Of a stretch of DNA of 64,000 bases, positions 1 to 7,987 are shown one piece after another; within the stretch, counting starts at the first letter, position 1; each line of letters starts with the position of its first letter. A program made the translations under genes and the position numbers. The notes below the pieces were generated by a model. The model was not told the DNA's origin, did no database searches, and was given only the letters and a program-made list of their open reading frames with translations. The DNA is from an uncultured Clostridiaceae bacterium (lineage in GTDB: Bacteria > Bacillota > Clostridia > Clostridiales > Clostridiaceae), in assembly GCA_946405135.1 (NCBI GenBank), contig CAMJGD010000004.1, positions 1 through 64,000 on the forward strand, given 5' to 3'.

Positions 1-4
1 ATAT

Positions 5-36
5 AATTCCAGTAAAAATAAAAATTTCACTGGAAT
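5..36 (-). terminator. Stem-loop at end of the TauE fragment
   Basis: The 8-bp arms ATTCCAGT and ACTGGAAT flank an A/T-rich loop. The hairpin begins inside the last codons of the truncated TauE gene, and the minus-strand side is followed by a weak TATAT stretch. It is probably the terminator of that transcript, but the T-run is poor. Confidence 0.4.
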
Positions 37-341
37 TTAGGTGCTAAATCTCTGCTGATGAATATAATTGCTTGACATAAAACTGGAATTGTATTTGCTA
101 CATTCATAGTTCCAGGGATAAGTCTATCTTCTGTTTGTTTAGTAAATTTTAATGCTGCTGCTTGTGGTGCAAAAGCTCCAATTCCTAAAACGTCAAAGAA
201 ATTAACTACAAACCCAATTAAACCTGTTTTAATCCAAGAACAATCTTCTAAATTATTTTTATTTTTCCTAAAATCATTAAATAACATAAATGCATAACAA
301 ACTGCTAGAATAATTAGTGCTACCCAAATAGCTTTTACCAT
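27..341 (-). pseudogene. Truncated TauE/SafE family membrane permease fragment
   Basis: The 104-residue product matches only the N-terminal third of TauE/SafE transporters (sulfite/organosulfonate exporter family, normally about 250-300 residues). It has a first hydrophobic segment at residues 4-20, then a conserved-looking stretch around 38-62 (IGFVVNFFDVLGIGAFAP) and PGTMNVANTIP near 78-88. The family pattern is lost after about residue 95, where a stop codon and a hairpin follow at once. The ATG has a GAGGAG-type ribosome site. It lies downstream of proC on the same strand, with a 165-bp gap containing a 12-bp stem-loop. It is most likely a decayed or truncated gene. A functional half-size protein cannot be excluded. 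Confidence 0.6.
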
Positions 342-415
342 CTAAAACACTCCTCTTTTATCAAAGTAATTCCACTGAAAACATTTACAAATCAACTAGT
401 TTTTATCCCTTTGTT

Positions 416-448
416 ATGAGGAAACAAACTATAAGCTTGTTTCCTCAT
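416..448 (-). terminator. 12-bp perfect stem-loop between proC and tauE fragment
   Basis: ATGAGGAAACAA and TTGTTTCCTCAT form a perfect 12-bp stem around a 9-nt loop. No clear T-run follows on the minus strand, so it may be a weak terminator or an RNA-stability hairpin at the end of the proC/hyp transcript. Confidence 0.35.
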
Positions 449-506
449 ATCAACATAAAAGTTTGTTGGATTAAGACTTATAAATTTATTTTGTTAATTA
501 TATATT

Positions 507-1313
507 TTATTTAGACATTTCCTTGGATTTTTTAGTACAACTTCTCATAGCAGATATAACAGCATTTCTTAAACCTTTTTCTTCTAAAGTTGCTACTGCT
601 TCTATGGTTGTTCCTCCTGGTGAACAAACCATATCTTTAAGAGCACCTGGATGCATTCCTGTTTCTAATACCATCTTTGCAGAACCAAGTACCGCTTGAG
701 CTGCAAATTTATAAGCTTGATTTCTAGGCATACCATCTAAAACCGCCGCATCAGCCATAGCTTCTATAAACATATATACATAAGCTGGTGATGAACCGCT
801 AACTGAAGTTACTGCATCCATTAGCTTTTCAGGTACTACTTCTGCTTCACCAAAGCTTTCAAATATACTAATTATTTCTTCCACTTCTGCTTTTGTAACT
901 ACATCATTTGGACATAATGCTGACATTCCTTCACCAACAAGTGCTGGTGTATTAGGCATTACCCGAACCACCTTTAACTTTCTTCCAAAAGCTGCTTCAG
1001 TGCCACTTATTGCTTTACCAGCAGCAATAGTGATTATTATTACATCCTCTTTAATTTCATTTTTTATTCCTTCAATAACTACTGGATATAAGTTAGGCTT
1101 TACTGATAAAAATAATATGTCAGATATTTTAGCTGCTTCAGTATTGCTAGTGGTTACTTTTACACCGTACTTTTCATTTATATCCTGTAACCCTTTTTCA
1201 TATAAGTCTGCTACAATTATATGGTCTGGAGCTATTAAATTTGCGTTAAGTATTCCACCTATCATGGCTTTACCCATGTTTCCGCCACCGATAAATCCTA
1301 TTGTTTTATTCAT
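507..1313 (-). CDS. proC: Pyrroline-5-carboxylate reductase
   Basis: This 268-residue protein reduces 1-pyrroline-5-carboxylate to L-proline with NAD(P)H in the cytosol. The N-terminal Rossmann fold shows GFIGGGNMGKAMIGG at residues 6-20. The family substrate-binding region is visible as VRVMPNTPALVGEGMSAL (about 116-133), and the C-terminal dimerisation/active-site segment is VSGSSPAYVYMFIEAMADAAV plus SPGGTTIEA. The length is normal for ProC. The ATG is preceded by AAGGAAG at good spacing. It lies 48 bp downstream of hypD. In other clostridia a ProC encoded beside HypD completes hydroxyproline to proline conversion, so this copy is probably dedicated to that route and not to biosynthesis. 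Confidence 0.95.
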   Translation of the reverse strand: MNKTIGFIGGGNMGKAMIGGILNANLIAPDHIIVADLYEKGLQDINEKYGVKVTTSNTEAAKISDILFLSVKPNLYPVVIEGIKNEIKEDVIIITIAAGKAISGTEAAFGRKLKVVRVMPNTPALVGEGMSALCPNDVVTKAEVEEIISIFESFGEAEVVPEKLMDAVTSVSGSSPAYVYMFIEAMADAAVLDGMPRNQAYKFAAQAVLGSAKMVLETGMHPGALKDMVCSPGGTTIEAVATLEEKGLRNAVISAMRSCTKKSKEMSK

Positions 1314-1361
1314 ACTATCGCTTCCTTTATGATTTTTATATTTAACCTTTTAATTAGATGC

Positions 1362-3737
1362 CTAGCAACCACATTCACCAAAAGATTGTTCTGTTCTTTC
1401 AATTATTTCATTTTGTAGCACTCTATCTAAGTTGTTGAAGTAATCACTATAGCCTGCAACACGAACTATAAGGTCTTTATATTCATCTGGATGTTTTTGA
1501 GCTTCCAATAAAGTTTCTTTGCTTATTACATTAAATTGAATATGATGTCCATCCATTGTAAAGTATGCTCTTACTAAGCTTGCCATGTTGTTTAAACCAA
1601 CTTCACCTTCTACTACGGAAGGAGTGAATTTTTGATTTAATAATGTTCCACCTGTTTTTAAATGATCCATTTTAGCTGCTGATTTAACAACGGCAGTAGG
1701 TCCATTTACATCTCCACCTTTTTCAGGAGAAATACCTTCTGAAAGTGGTAATTTTGCCTTTCTTCCATTAGGGGTTGCTCCAATAACTGAACCAAAGTAA
1801 ACGTGGCAGGTAGTTGGAAGCATATTTATTTTATAGAAACCACCTTTTCCATTTCTTCTGCCTTCAACTTCATTATAATAAGCTTCAAAAATTTCTGTCA
1901 TTATGTTATCAGCATAATCATCGTCATTTCCATATCTAGGAGTTTTATTTTTTACTAGGTTTAAAATATCTTCATGGCCTTCAAAATTATTTTTCATAGC
2001 TTCTACCAATTCAGCCATTGTAATATTCTTCTTATCAAATACTTGATATTTAATTGCTGTCATACTGTCAGTAATTGTTCCAATACCAACTCCCTGGATA
2101 TAATTAATGTTGTATCTTGCTCCGCCAGCATTATAATCTTTTCCTTTTGATATACAATCAGAAGTCACTACTGAAAGGAATGGTACTGGCATCATAGTTG
2201 CATATAATCTCTCAATTATTCTGTTACCTACCATTTTTATATCAACAAAATGTTTAAGCTGTTTCTTATATGCTTCAAAGAATTCTTCATAACTAGTAAA
2301 TTTAGTTGCATCCCCAGTTTCTATACCTAATTTTTTCCCTGTCATTACATCAACACCATTGTTTAATGTTATTTCCATTATCTTAGGCAAGTTAATGTAA
2401 CCAGTAAGAATATATGCTTCTTTACCAAAAGCACCAGTTTCAACACAGCCACTTGTTCCTCCGCATCTAGCATCAACTAAGGATTTTCCTGCATTAATCA
2501 TTTCTTGAATAACAGCATCAGCATTAAACATGGACGGTTGACCCCAACCTTTTCTAGATACTTCACAGGCTCTCTTAACAAATTTTTGAGGACTCTTTTT
2601 GCTAATTTGTACATTAGAACTTGGCTGTAATAATCTCATTTCATCTATTACATCAAGTAAAAGATAACTTACATCATTAACACCATCTAACCCATCTGGT
2701 TTTACTCCTCCAATATTGATATTAGCAAAGTCTGTGTAAGTTCCACTTTCTTTTAAAGTTACTCCAACTTTAGGTGGTGCTGGCTGATTATTAAACTTAA
2801 CCCAGAAGCATTGTAACAATTCTTCTGCCTTTTCACGAGTTAAGGTTCCTGCTTCTGTTTCTTTTTGATAATATGGATATAAATGTTGATCTAACCTTCC
2901 TGGATTATATGCATCCCATGGGTTCAATTCAGAAATAACACATAAATGCACAAACCAATACATTTGAAGTGCTTCTCTAAAGGTTCTTGGTGCATTAGCT
3001 GGCACATGACTGCATACTTCTGATATTTCTAAAAGTTCCTCTCTTCTAACAGGATCTGTTTCCTTTTCGGCTAACTCTTTAGCATATTTAGAATAACGTT
3101 CTCCTAAAATCATTATTGCATCACAAGCAATACTCATAGCTTCTAATTCATGTTTTTTATCTAAAGCCTCATCATCTTCAAGGTAATTTAATTTGCTTAT
3201 AGCATTTTCAATATCTTTCTTAAAGTCTAAGAAACCTTTTTTATATATTTTATCATCACAAACGGTGTGTCCTGGGCCCCTTTGCTCCATGAATTCTGTA
3301 AATATACCAGCTTGATAACACTCTTTCCACTCATCAGTCATTCTTTCTAAGATTTTATGTCTCATTGATCTTTTTTCCCAGTATGGTATTATAACTTCTT
3401 TTTGAATTTTTTTATCTTCTTCACTAACCTTGAAGGATATTTTTTCACGTTTGTCCATAATATCCAAGTCTTCAAGAGTGTGACAACATAGCTCTGGATA
3501 AGTCGGAGTTGATGCTGCTTCTTCTCCTCTTTCACCGACTATTAGCTCACCATCATAAATACAAAGTTTTTTTCTGCTCATTAATTCTTTAAGCACCAAT
3601 GCTCTTAACACTGGAGTAGGTAATGATCCTTCATACTTTTTGTAGACTTCATCCACAATTTGAGCTCTTTCCATGGAAATACGTGGAATGGCATTTAAAC
3701 TTTCTTGTCTTAGTTTTTTTACTCTTTCTGTCATCAT
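1362..3737 (-). CDS. hypD: Trans-4-hydroxy-L-proline dehydratase (glycyl radical enzyme)
   Basis: This 791-residue glycyl radical enzyme has the length expected of HypD. It removes water from trans-4-hydroxy-L-proline to give pyrroline-5-carboxylate, anaerobically, using a thiyl radical. The active-site cysteine lies in GGTSGCVETGAFGKEAY near residue 430, and the C-terminal glycyl radical loop is RVAGYSDYF, about 30 residues from the end. ProC downstream and a two-cluster activase 6 bp upstream match the known hypD neighbourhood and argue against pyruvate formate-lyase, choline lyase or glycerol dehydratase. The tandem ATGs follow a GGAGGGTG ribosome site. The product should be oxygen-sensitive. 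Substrate assignment rests on remembered family similarity and gene context. Confidence 0.93.
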   Translation of the reverse strand: MMTERVKKLRQESLNAIPRISMERAQIVDEVYKKYEGSLPTPVLRALVLKELMSRKKLCIYDGELIVGERGEEAASTPTYPELCCHTLEDLDIMDKREKISFKVSEEDKKIQKEVIIPYWEKRSMRHKILERMTDEWKECYQAGIFTEFMEQRGPGHTVCDDKIYKKGFLDFKKDIENAISKLNYLEDDEALDKKHELEAMSIACDAIMILGERYSKYAKELAEKETDPVRREELLEISEVCSHVPANAPRTFREALQMYWFVHLCVISELNPWDAYNPGRLDQHLYPYYQKETEAGTLTREKAEELLQCFWVKFNNQPAPPKVGVTLKESGTYTDFANINIGGVKPDGLDGVNDVSYLLLDVIDEMRLLQPSSNVQISKKSPQKFVKRACEVSRKGWGQPSMFNADAVIQEMINAGKSLVDARCGGTSGCVETGAFGKEAYILTGYINLPKIMEITLNNGVDVMTGKKLGIETGDATKFTSYEEFFEAYKKQLKHFVDIKMVGNRIIERLYATMMPVPFLSVVTSDCISKGKDYNAGGARYNINYIQGVGIGTITDSMTAIKYQVFDKKNITMAELVEAMKNNFEGHEDILNLVKNKTPRYGNDDDYADNIMTEIFEAYYNEVEGRRNGKGGFYKINMLPTTCHVYFGSVIGATPNGRKAKLPLSEGISPEKGGDVNGPTAVVKSAAKMDHLKTGGTLLNQKFTPSVVEGEVGLNNMASLVRAYFTMDGHHIQFNVISKETLLEAQKHPDEYKDLIVRVAGYSDYFNNLDRVLQNEIIERTEQSFGECGC

Positions 3738-3743
3738 AATAAA

Positions 3744-4646
3744 TCACCCTCCTATGCTAACTTTAAATCCAAATTTCTCAAATTTTTCTTTTGTTTTTTT
3801 CATCCATTCATCGGATGGTTTTTCCATACCAGTTAATTTATATTCTCTATCAAGTCGTCTATACTTATCCATGCCCATCTTATGATAGGGTAATAAATTA
3901 ACCTGTATAACTTTTATATTTGATAAAAATTTGATAACTCCATCAATGTGTTCATCGTCATCATTAACACCACTTATTAAAGGCATTCTTATTATTATAT
4001 TTGCTCCCATATCTGAAAGTTTTTTCAAATTATCAAGTATGATAACGTTTTCTACACCCATAAACTTTTTATGTTTTTCATTATTTATTTGTTTTAAATC
4101 ATATAAAAATAAGTCAATATTTTTAGCAACCTTTTCAAGCTTTTCCCAAGTTGCAAATCCACTTGTTTCTATGGCTGTATGTATTCCTCTTATTCTGCAT
4201 CTTTTAAGAACTTCTTCTAAAAAGTCTGCATGAAGTAAAGGTTCTCCTCCTGAAAAAGTGACACCTCCATTAGATTCATCGTAAAAAACTTGATCTTTTA
4301 CTATTTCATTCATTAATTCATCAACTGTAATCTTTTTACCTACATACTCTTTAGCGTTGTTAGGACAAAAATCGGTACATTTTCCACAAAGAGTACATTT
4401 ACTTAAATCTACAATTGATATATTATTTTTAATTTCAATTGCATTTTGAGGACATCTTTTTGCACAAACTCCACACCCTGTACATCTTTCCTGAAAAAAC
4501 ATAATTTCATCCTTAGGGTTTTGACTCTCTGGGTTATGGCACCACCAGCAGCTTAAAGGACATCCCTTAAAAAACACTGTGGTACGAATACCAGGGCCAT
4601 CATGGACACAGTATTTTTGAATATTTATTATGTTTCCTGTGTTCAA
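3744..4646 (-). CDS. hypE: Glycyl radical enzyme activase (radical SAM) for HypD
   Basis: This radical SAM enzyme cleaves S-adenosylmethionine to place the glycyl radical on HypD. Near the N-terminus HDGPGIRTTVFFKGC is followed by CPLSCWWCHNPES, giving the CxxxCxxC cluster. An inserted ferredoxin-like domain carries two more 4Fe-4S sets, CTGCGVCAKRCP and CTLCGKCTDFCP, as in other long GRE activases. FSGGEPLL follows. The start is uncertain: an in-frame ATG abuts the TTTGGAG ribosome site, whereas the TTG chosen here lies 9 nt after it and gives a family-like N-terminus of about 300 residues. A further upstream TTG at 4673 is possible. It sits 6 bp before hypD, so the two are certainly co-transcribed. 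Confidence 0.92.
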   Translation of the reverse strand: MNTGNIINIQKYCVHDGPGIRTTVFFKGCPLSCWWCHNPESQNPKDEIMFFQERCTGCGVCAKRCPQNAIEIKNNISIVDLSKCTLCGKCTDFCPNNAKEYVGKKITVDELMNEIVKDQVFYDESNGGVTFSGGEPLLHADFLEEVLKRCRIRGIHTAIETSGFATWEKLEKVAKNIDLFLYDLKQINNEKHKKFMGVENVIILDNLKKLSDMGANIIIRMPLISGVNDDDEHIDGVIKFLSNIKVIQVNLLPYHKMGMDKYRRLDREYKLTGMEKPSDEWMKKTKEKFEKFGFKVSIGG

Positions 4647-4706
4647 ATAAATCATCTCCAAACTTTTACTCAATGATTATAAAGATATTTTAGAGTTAAT
4701 AAATTA

Positions 4707-5273
4707 TTATTTATTGGTATTAAACATATTAGGAGTATGGACTGTTAATATTTTAACGGCTTTATTTGTATAATTAGCCCAGTTATGTGCTCTTTTTGAA
4801 CTGTAATGTGCACTATCTCCTGGGAATAATTCTTTTTCGTCTTCATCAATAAATAAGGTAAGAATCCCTTCTAAAACGTATACAAATTCTTCACCTTCAT
4901 GTGAATAAGCAGCAACAGGTTCCTTACTATTGGTTGGAAGTATTTCTATTAACCTTGGTAAAAGACATTTATTTTCAATATCATTAGTTAAGTGATAATG
5001 AATAAATTGATTATTTTCTACTTGAAACACTTCTTTTTCATAACTTCTAAGAACAATCTTTTCATTATGTTTTTTTTCTTCGATAAAATAAGATAAGTTA
5101 ACCTGAAGTGCTTTAGCAATATTACTTAATGAATCAATAGCAATAGTTGTAAGGCCCCTTTCTAACTGAGACAAAAATCCAATCGACAAGTTTGTTTTAG
5201 AACTTAAATCTTTTAATGTTAAATTTTTACTTGTTCTTAAATCCTTTATCTTTTTTCCTACATCTTCAGTCAT
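4707..5273 (-). CDS. XRE-family regulator with C-terminal cupin domain
   Basis: The N-terminal helix-turn-helix (residues about 7-62, including LKDLSSKTNLSIGFLSQLERG) is followed by a small beta-barrel cupin at about 110-185 with HEGEEFVYVLEG and DSAHYSSKRAHNW. Regulators of this PuuR-like architecture usually sense a small metabolite in the cupin. It is transcribed in the same direction as hypE, hypD and proC and lies just upstream of them, so it is a strong candidate to control hydroxyproline use, whether as repressor or activator. The ATG is preceded by AGAGGT. The effector is not identifiable from sequence. Confidence 0.88.
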   Translation of the reverse strand: MTEDVGKKIKDLRTSKNLTLKDLSSKTNLSIGFLSQLERGLTTIAIDSLSNIAKALQVNLSYFIEEKKHNEKIVLRSYEKEVFQVENNQFIHYHLTNDIENKCLLPRLIEILPTNSKEPVAAYSHEGEEFVYVLEGILTLFIDEDEKELFPGDSAHYSSKRAHNWANYTNKAVKILTVHTPNMFNTNK

Positions 5274-5765
5274 GGTTTACCTCTTTTCTATTATATTTTT
5301 ACTACAAAGCATCTATCTTAACAAAATGTATTGTGAAAGTATCATTCATCAAAATATGAACTTAAAAATCATTTTTGTAATTCTAATATAATTTTACTTT
5401 CATGAAATTATATTTTATAATTAAATAATTAACAGCAATAAAAATGACTATATAACTCTCAATAATATTATAAAAGTAATTATTTTATAATAATAAAGGT
5501 CATATAAACATTGATTTTTCCTAATAGATTAGAAAAACTCTTCTAAAAGAGCTAGTTAACGCAAAAATTTTTTTAATTATATCATTTTAATATTTTTAAT
5601 TTTCATATTTATTATAATGTATAATTGTTAAAATGTAAACTAACTTTTTTACACTTGTGAATATTTTTTCATAGATGTAAAATCAGTAAAGAATATTCGC
5701 TAAAGTTTTTTTAAAATTAATACATTTTTTCAACTAATGGTTTAGTTATGTAAAAATACAAGTTA
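5274..5765. other. A/T-rich intergenic region between divergent regulators
   Basis: This gap of about 490 bp separates the minus-strand XRE-cupin gene from the promoter of the plus-strand XRE-TPR gene. A TATAAT-like box lies close upstream of the XRE-cupin gene on the minus strand, but no good -35 was found. I see no convincing ORF, tRNA or known riboswitch. Confidence 0.5.
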
Positions 5766-5794
5766 TTGAATGTGGCTAAAGCAGAAACTATAAT
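5766..5794 (+). promoter_or_regulatory. Sigma-A-type promoter of XRE-TPR gene
   Basis: TTGAAT (5766-5771) and TATAAT (5789-5794) are separated by exactly 17 bp. The predicted start point, near 5801, falls inside the inverted repeat described next. Confidence 0.65.
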
Positions 5795-5827
5795 TAAGTT
5801 GATTCATGAATCAAACTAATTATAGTT
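5786..5827 (+). promoter_or_regulatory. Nested inverted repeat (candidate operator) next to the RBS
   Basis: AACTATAATTA (5786-5796) and TAATTATAGTT (5817-5827) are perfect 11-bp arms around the 16-bp palindrome TTGATTCATGAATCAA (5799-5814). The repeat overlaps the -10 box and the predicted start point and ends one base before the GGAGGA ribosome site. It could be a binding site for the encoded XRE protein or an RNA hairpin acting on translation. Confidence 0.6.
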
Positions 5828-5840
5828 GGAGGATAAAACC

Positions 5841-6887
5841 ATGACTATTGAAATTGGGAAACAAATAAAAAATTTACGTATAGAAAAGGGAGTTACTCAG
5901 GAGGAATTATCAAGTCATTTGGGCGTTTCTTATCAGGCGGTGTCTAAGTGGGAAAATAACATTACATCACCGGATATTGAGTTACTTCCAAAGCTTTCAG
6001 TTTACTTTGGAGTTACCATTGATGAGTTATTTGTTATACCTTCAGAAGTTCAGATGGAAAGAATAGAAAACATGCTTTATAATGAGAGAACAATAAGCTC
6101 AGAAGTCTTTAATTATGCTGTGAATTTTCTTGAAGATATCCTTAAGGATGATCCTAAAAATGCTAAGGCATACTATCTTTTAGGTTCACTTTATAATCAT
6201 AGAGCTGAAAATGACAATGAAAAAGCATCATTTTACATCAAAGAAGCTTTAAAATACGAACCTTATGTGAAGGAGTATCACTGTGCTCTTATACATGCAG
6301 CAAAGGGAGTATTTGGTGATGAATATTATAACAGGCATGATGATTTAATTAAGTATTATGAAGAGTTTACAGCAAAGTATCCTAATTATTGGAGCGGGCA
6401 TTTATTTTATTTAGATCAGTTAATTAGGGACGGGCATTATGATAAAGCTAGAAATACATTAAAGCAAGTAAAAAAGATTAAGCATACCTGTTTAGATTTC
6501 ATGTATGAAGGGGATATTGAATTGCAGTTAGGCAATGTGGATACGGCTCTAAAGTTATGGGACCAAGGTGTAAAGGAATTTTCACAGGCTTGGGAAGCCT
6601 ATATTTCTCGGGGTGATCGTATGCTGCGATTAGGATACTATGAGAAAGCACTTAGAGATTATGAAAAGTCCATGGAATTACAGAAAAAGCCACGTCTTGT
6701 AGATCCACTGGATTTTATGGCAAGGATATATGAAACCTTAGGAAAGTATGATAAAGCTGTGGAAGTTTTACAGCAAGAGATTTCCATCCTTCAAGAGGAA
6801 CATAATATTTCTTCTGGTGAAATGGTAGATAAACCTCAAAGGGAAATAGAAAGGCTTAGTAAGCTATATGAAAAAGTGTCTCTATGA
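5841..6887 (+). CDS. XRE-family regulator with TPR-like C-terminal region
   Basis: The N-terminal Cro/C1-type helix-turn-helix (IGKQIKNLRIEKGVTQEELSSHLGVSYQAVSKWEN) spans about residues 4-55. The rest consists of tetratricopeptide-like helix pairs, for example AKAYYLLGSLYNHRAEN, GDIELQLGNVDTALKLWDQGV and ALRDYEKSMELQKKPR. HTH-TPR regulators often bind peptides, but no peptide gene is obvious here. The start is the ATG at 5841, 7 nt after GGAGGA, giving 348 residues; a TTG further upstream would include the ribosome site. The operator-like repeat around the promoter suggests autoregulation. The target genes are unknown. Confidence 0.87.
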   Translation: MTIEIGKQIKNLRIEKGVTQEELSSHLGVSYQAVSKWENNITSPDIELLPKLSVYFGVTIDELFVIPSEVQMERIENMLYNERTISSEVFNYAVNFLEDILKDDPKNAKAYYLLGSLYNHRAENDNEKASFYIKEALKYEPYVKEYHCALIHAAKGVFGDEYYNRHDDLIKYYEEFTAKYPNYWSGHLFYLDQLIRDGHYDKARNTLKQVKKIKHTCLDFMYEGDIELQLGNVDTALKLWDQGVKEFSQAWEAYISRGDRMLRLGYYEKALRDYEKSMELQKKPRLVDPLDFMARIYETLGKYDKAVEVLQQEISILQEEHNISSGEMVDKPQREIERLSKLYEKVSL

Positions 6888-7020
6888 AATAAAAGAAATA
6901 TACACATCTTTTAAAGATAATTTATTTATAAAAGGGAAAACTGGTGTTAGTATGATATTGTAGACACATAAAGCGAGTTTATTTTGAGGGTGGGAGGATA
7001 TAACTAAGGCGTTAAAGAAA

Positions 7021-7053
7021 GGATGTCTCCTAGTTAGGTGAGACATCCCTTTT
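7021..7053. terminator. Bidirectional terminator between convergent genes
   Basis: GGATGTCTC (7021-7029) pairs perfectly with GAGACATCC (7040-7048). CTTTT follows on the plus strand and TTTCTTT on the minus strand, so it can end both the XRE-TPR transcript and the convergent ECF gene. Confidence 0.8.
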
Positions 7054-7064
7054 AAATATTAAAA

Positions 7065-7847
7065 TTAGAGACTCCTAATATTCATAAGACCTGATCTTGA
7101 TAAAGCCGCTGAAAGAGGTACGTATAAAGCTACTGCTACAACTATGGAGAAGGTTCCATTTATTAAAGTAGCAGGTAAGCTTACTGCAGCACTTAAGACA
7201 GCGGGCATAAACTTACTGCCAGATATTAAAAGAGTTACTGTACCAAATAAAAATTCTCCAACTAGGTTAAAAGCAATACCAGCAACGGCACCTAAAATAG
7301 CATATTGGAGTTTAATAGATAATTTTTTAGATATAAGGCGTACAACTCCTAGGGCTATACCTAGTATAAAAGAGAAAATATATAAAACTGGATTAATAAC
7401 TAGTTTTTTCTTTATTCCTGTTACAGCAATTTCATTTCCAAAATTCAAGCATACTATAAATAGAATAATAGCAGCTAAAATTAAAATTATTGATGCTAAA
7501 GCTAACCATTTTAAGGGAGACTTTTTACCTTCTTTATCTCCTTTTGCAGCCACAGCTCCTACTATAATACCAATTCCGAATTTTAATATTAATGTTTTAG
7601 GTACGCTAGCAGCATATCCCTGTGTCAAATCAAATAGGCCCATTCCTATAGAGCCAGAAAGACCTCCTATCATACCAGAAAATAATAATGAAGCCAAGAT
7701 TACAAACATATTCCCCATATGTAAAAATGGTTTTCCAACAGGAGAAGGAATTGGAATCTTAAAAAATAGTGCTACATAACATAGTGCGGCAAAGAGGCCG
7801 ATTAAAACAATAGATTTTGTAGAAAATTTCCTTTCATCTGTACTCAT
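7065..7847 (-). CDS. ECF transporter S component, probable vitamin B6 precursor uptake
   Basis: This 260-residue integral membrane protein has about six or more hydrophobic segments and the typical S-component opening (STKSIVLIGLFAALCYVALFFKIPIP, then GMGLFDLTQGY). S components bind a vitamin and dock on a shared EcfAAT module, which is not encoded in this window. It lies divergently beside a MocR/PdxR-type PLP-dependent regulator, an arrangement typical of pyridoxine/pyridoxal transporters (PdxU group), so a B6 vitamer is the best guess; HMP or another vitamin is possible. A hydrophobic stretch in the middle (about 115-165) is longer than in compact S components. The ATG at 7847 follows a G-rich ribosome site. 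Confidence 0.8.
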   Translation of the reverse strand: MSTDERKFSTKSIVLIGLFAALCYVALFFKIPIPSPVGKPFLHMGNMFVILASLLFSGMIGGLSGSIGMGLFDLTQGYAASVPKTLILKFGIGIIVGAVAAKGDKEGKKSPLKWLALASIILILAAIILFIVCLNFGNEIAVTGIKKKLVINPVLYIFSFILGIALGVVRLISKKLSIKLQYAILGAVAGIAFNLVGEFLFGTVTLLISGSKFMPAVLSAAVSLPATLINGTFSIVVAVALYVPLSAALSRSGLMNIRSL

Positions 7848-7987
7848 GATAACCCCCCTAACTTAAAAATATCAGTACATTATTGAAAAAATTTGTCATC
7901 ACGGATATAATATACATGAATTTCGTACCTATTAAAATGGACAAATTTTATAATTTTAATAAGGACAGTTGAGAAAAGGAGAAATCT
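7848..7987. promoter_or_regulatory. Divergent promoter region of ECF gene and MocR regulator
   Basis: This 140-bp intergenic region holds a TATAAT near 7909 on the plus strand. It also holds two similar half-sites in direct orientation, ATTAAAATGGAC (7931-7942) and TTTTAATAAGGAC (7954-7966), 24 bp apart. MocR regulators bind paired direct repeats upstream of their own gene, so these are candidate operators. Confidence 0.45.

Noticed and set aside
1362..3737. Pyruvate formate-lyase or choline TMA-lyase as the identity of the glycyl radical enzyme
   Set aside because: The site reads GCVETG with a single radical Cys region, and proC plus a two-cluster activase are adjacent, which fits hydroxyproline dehydratase better.
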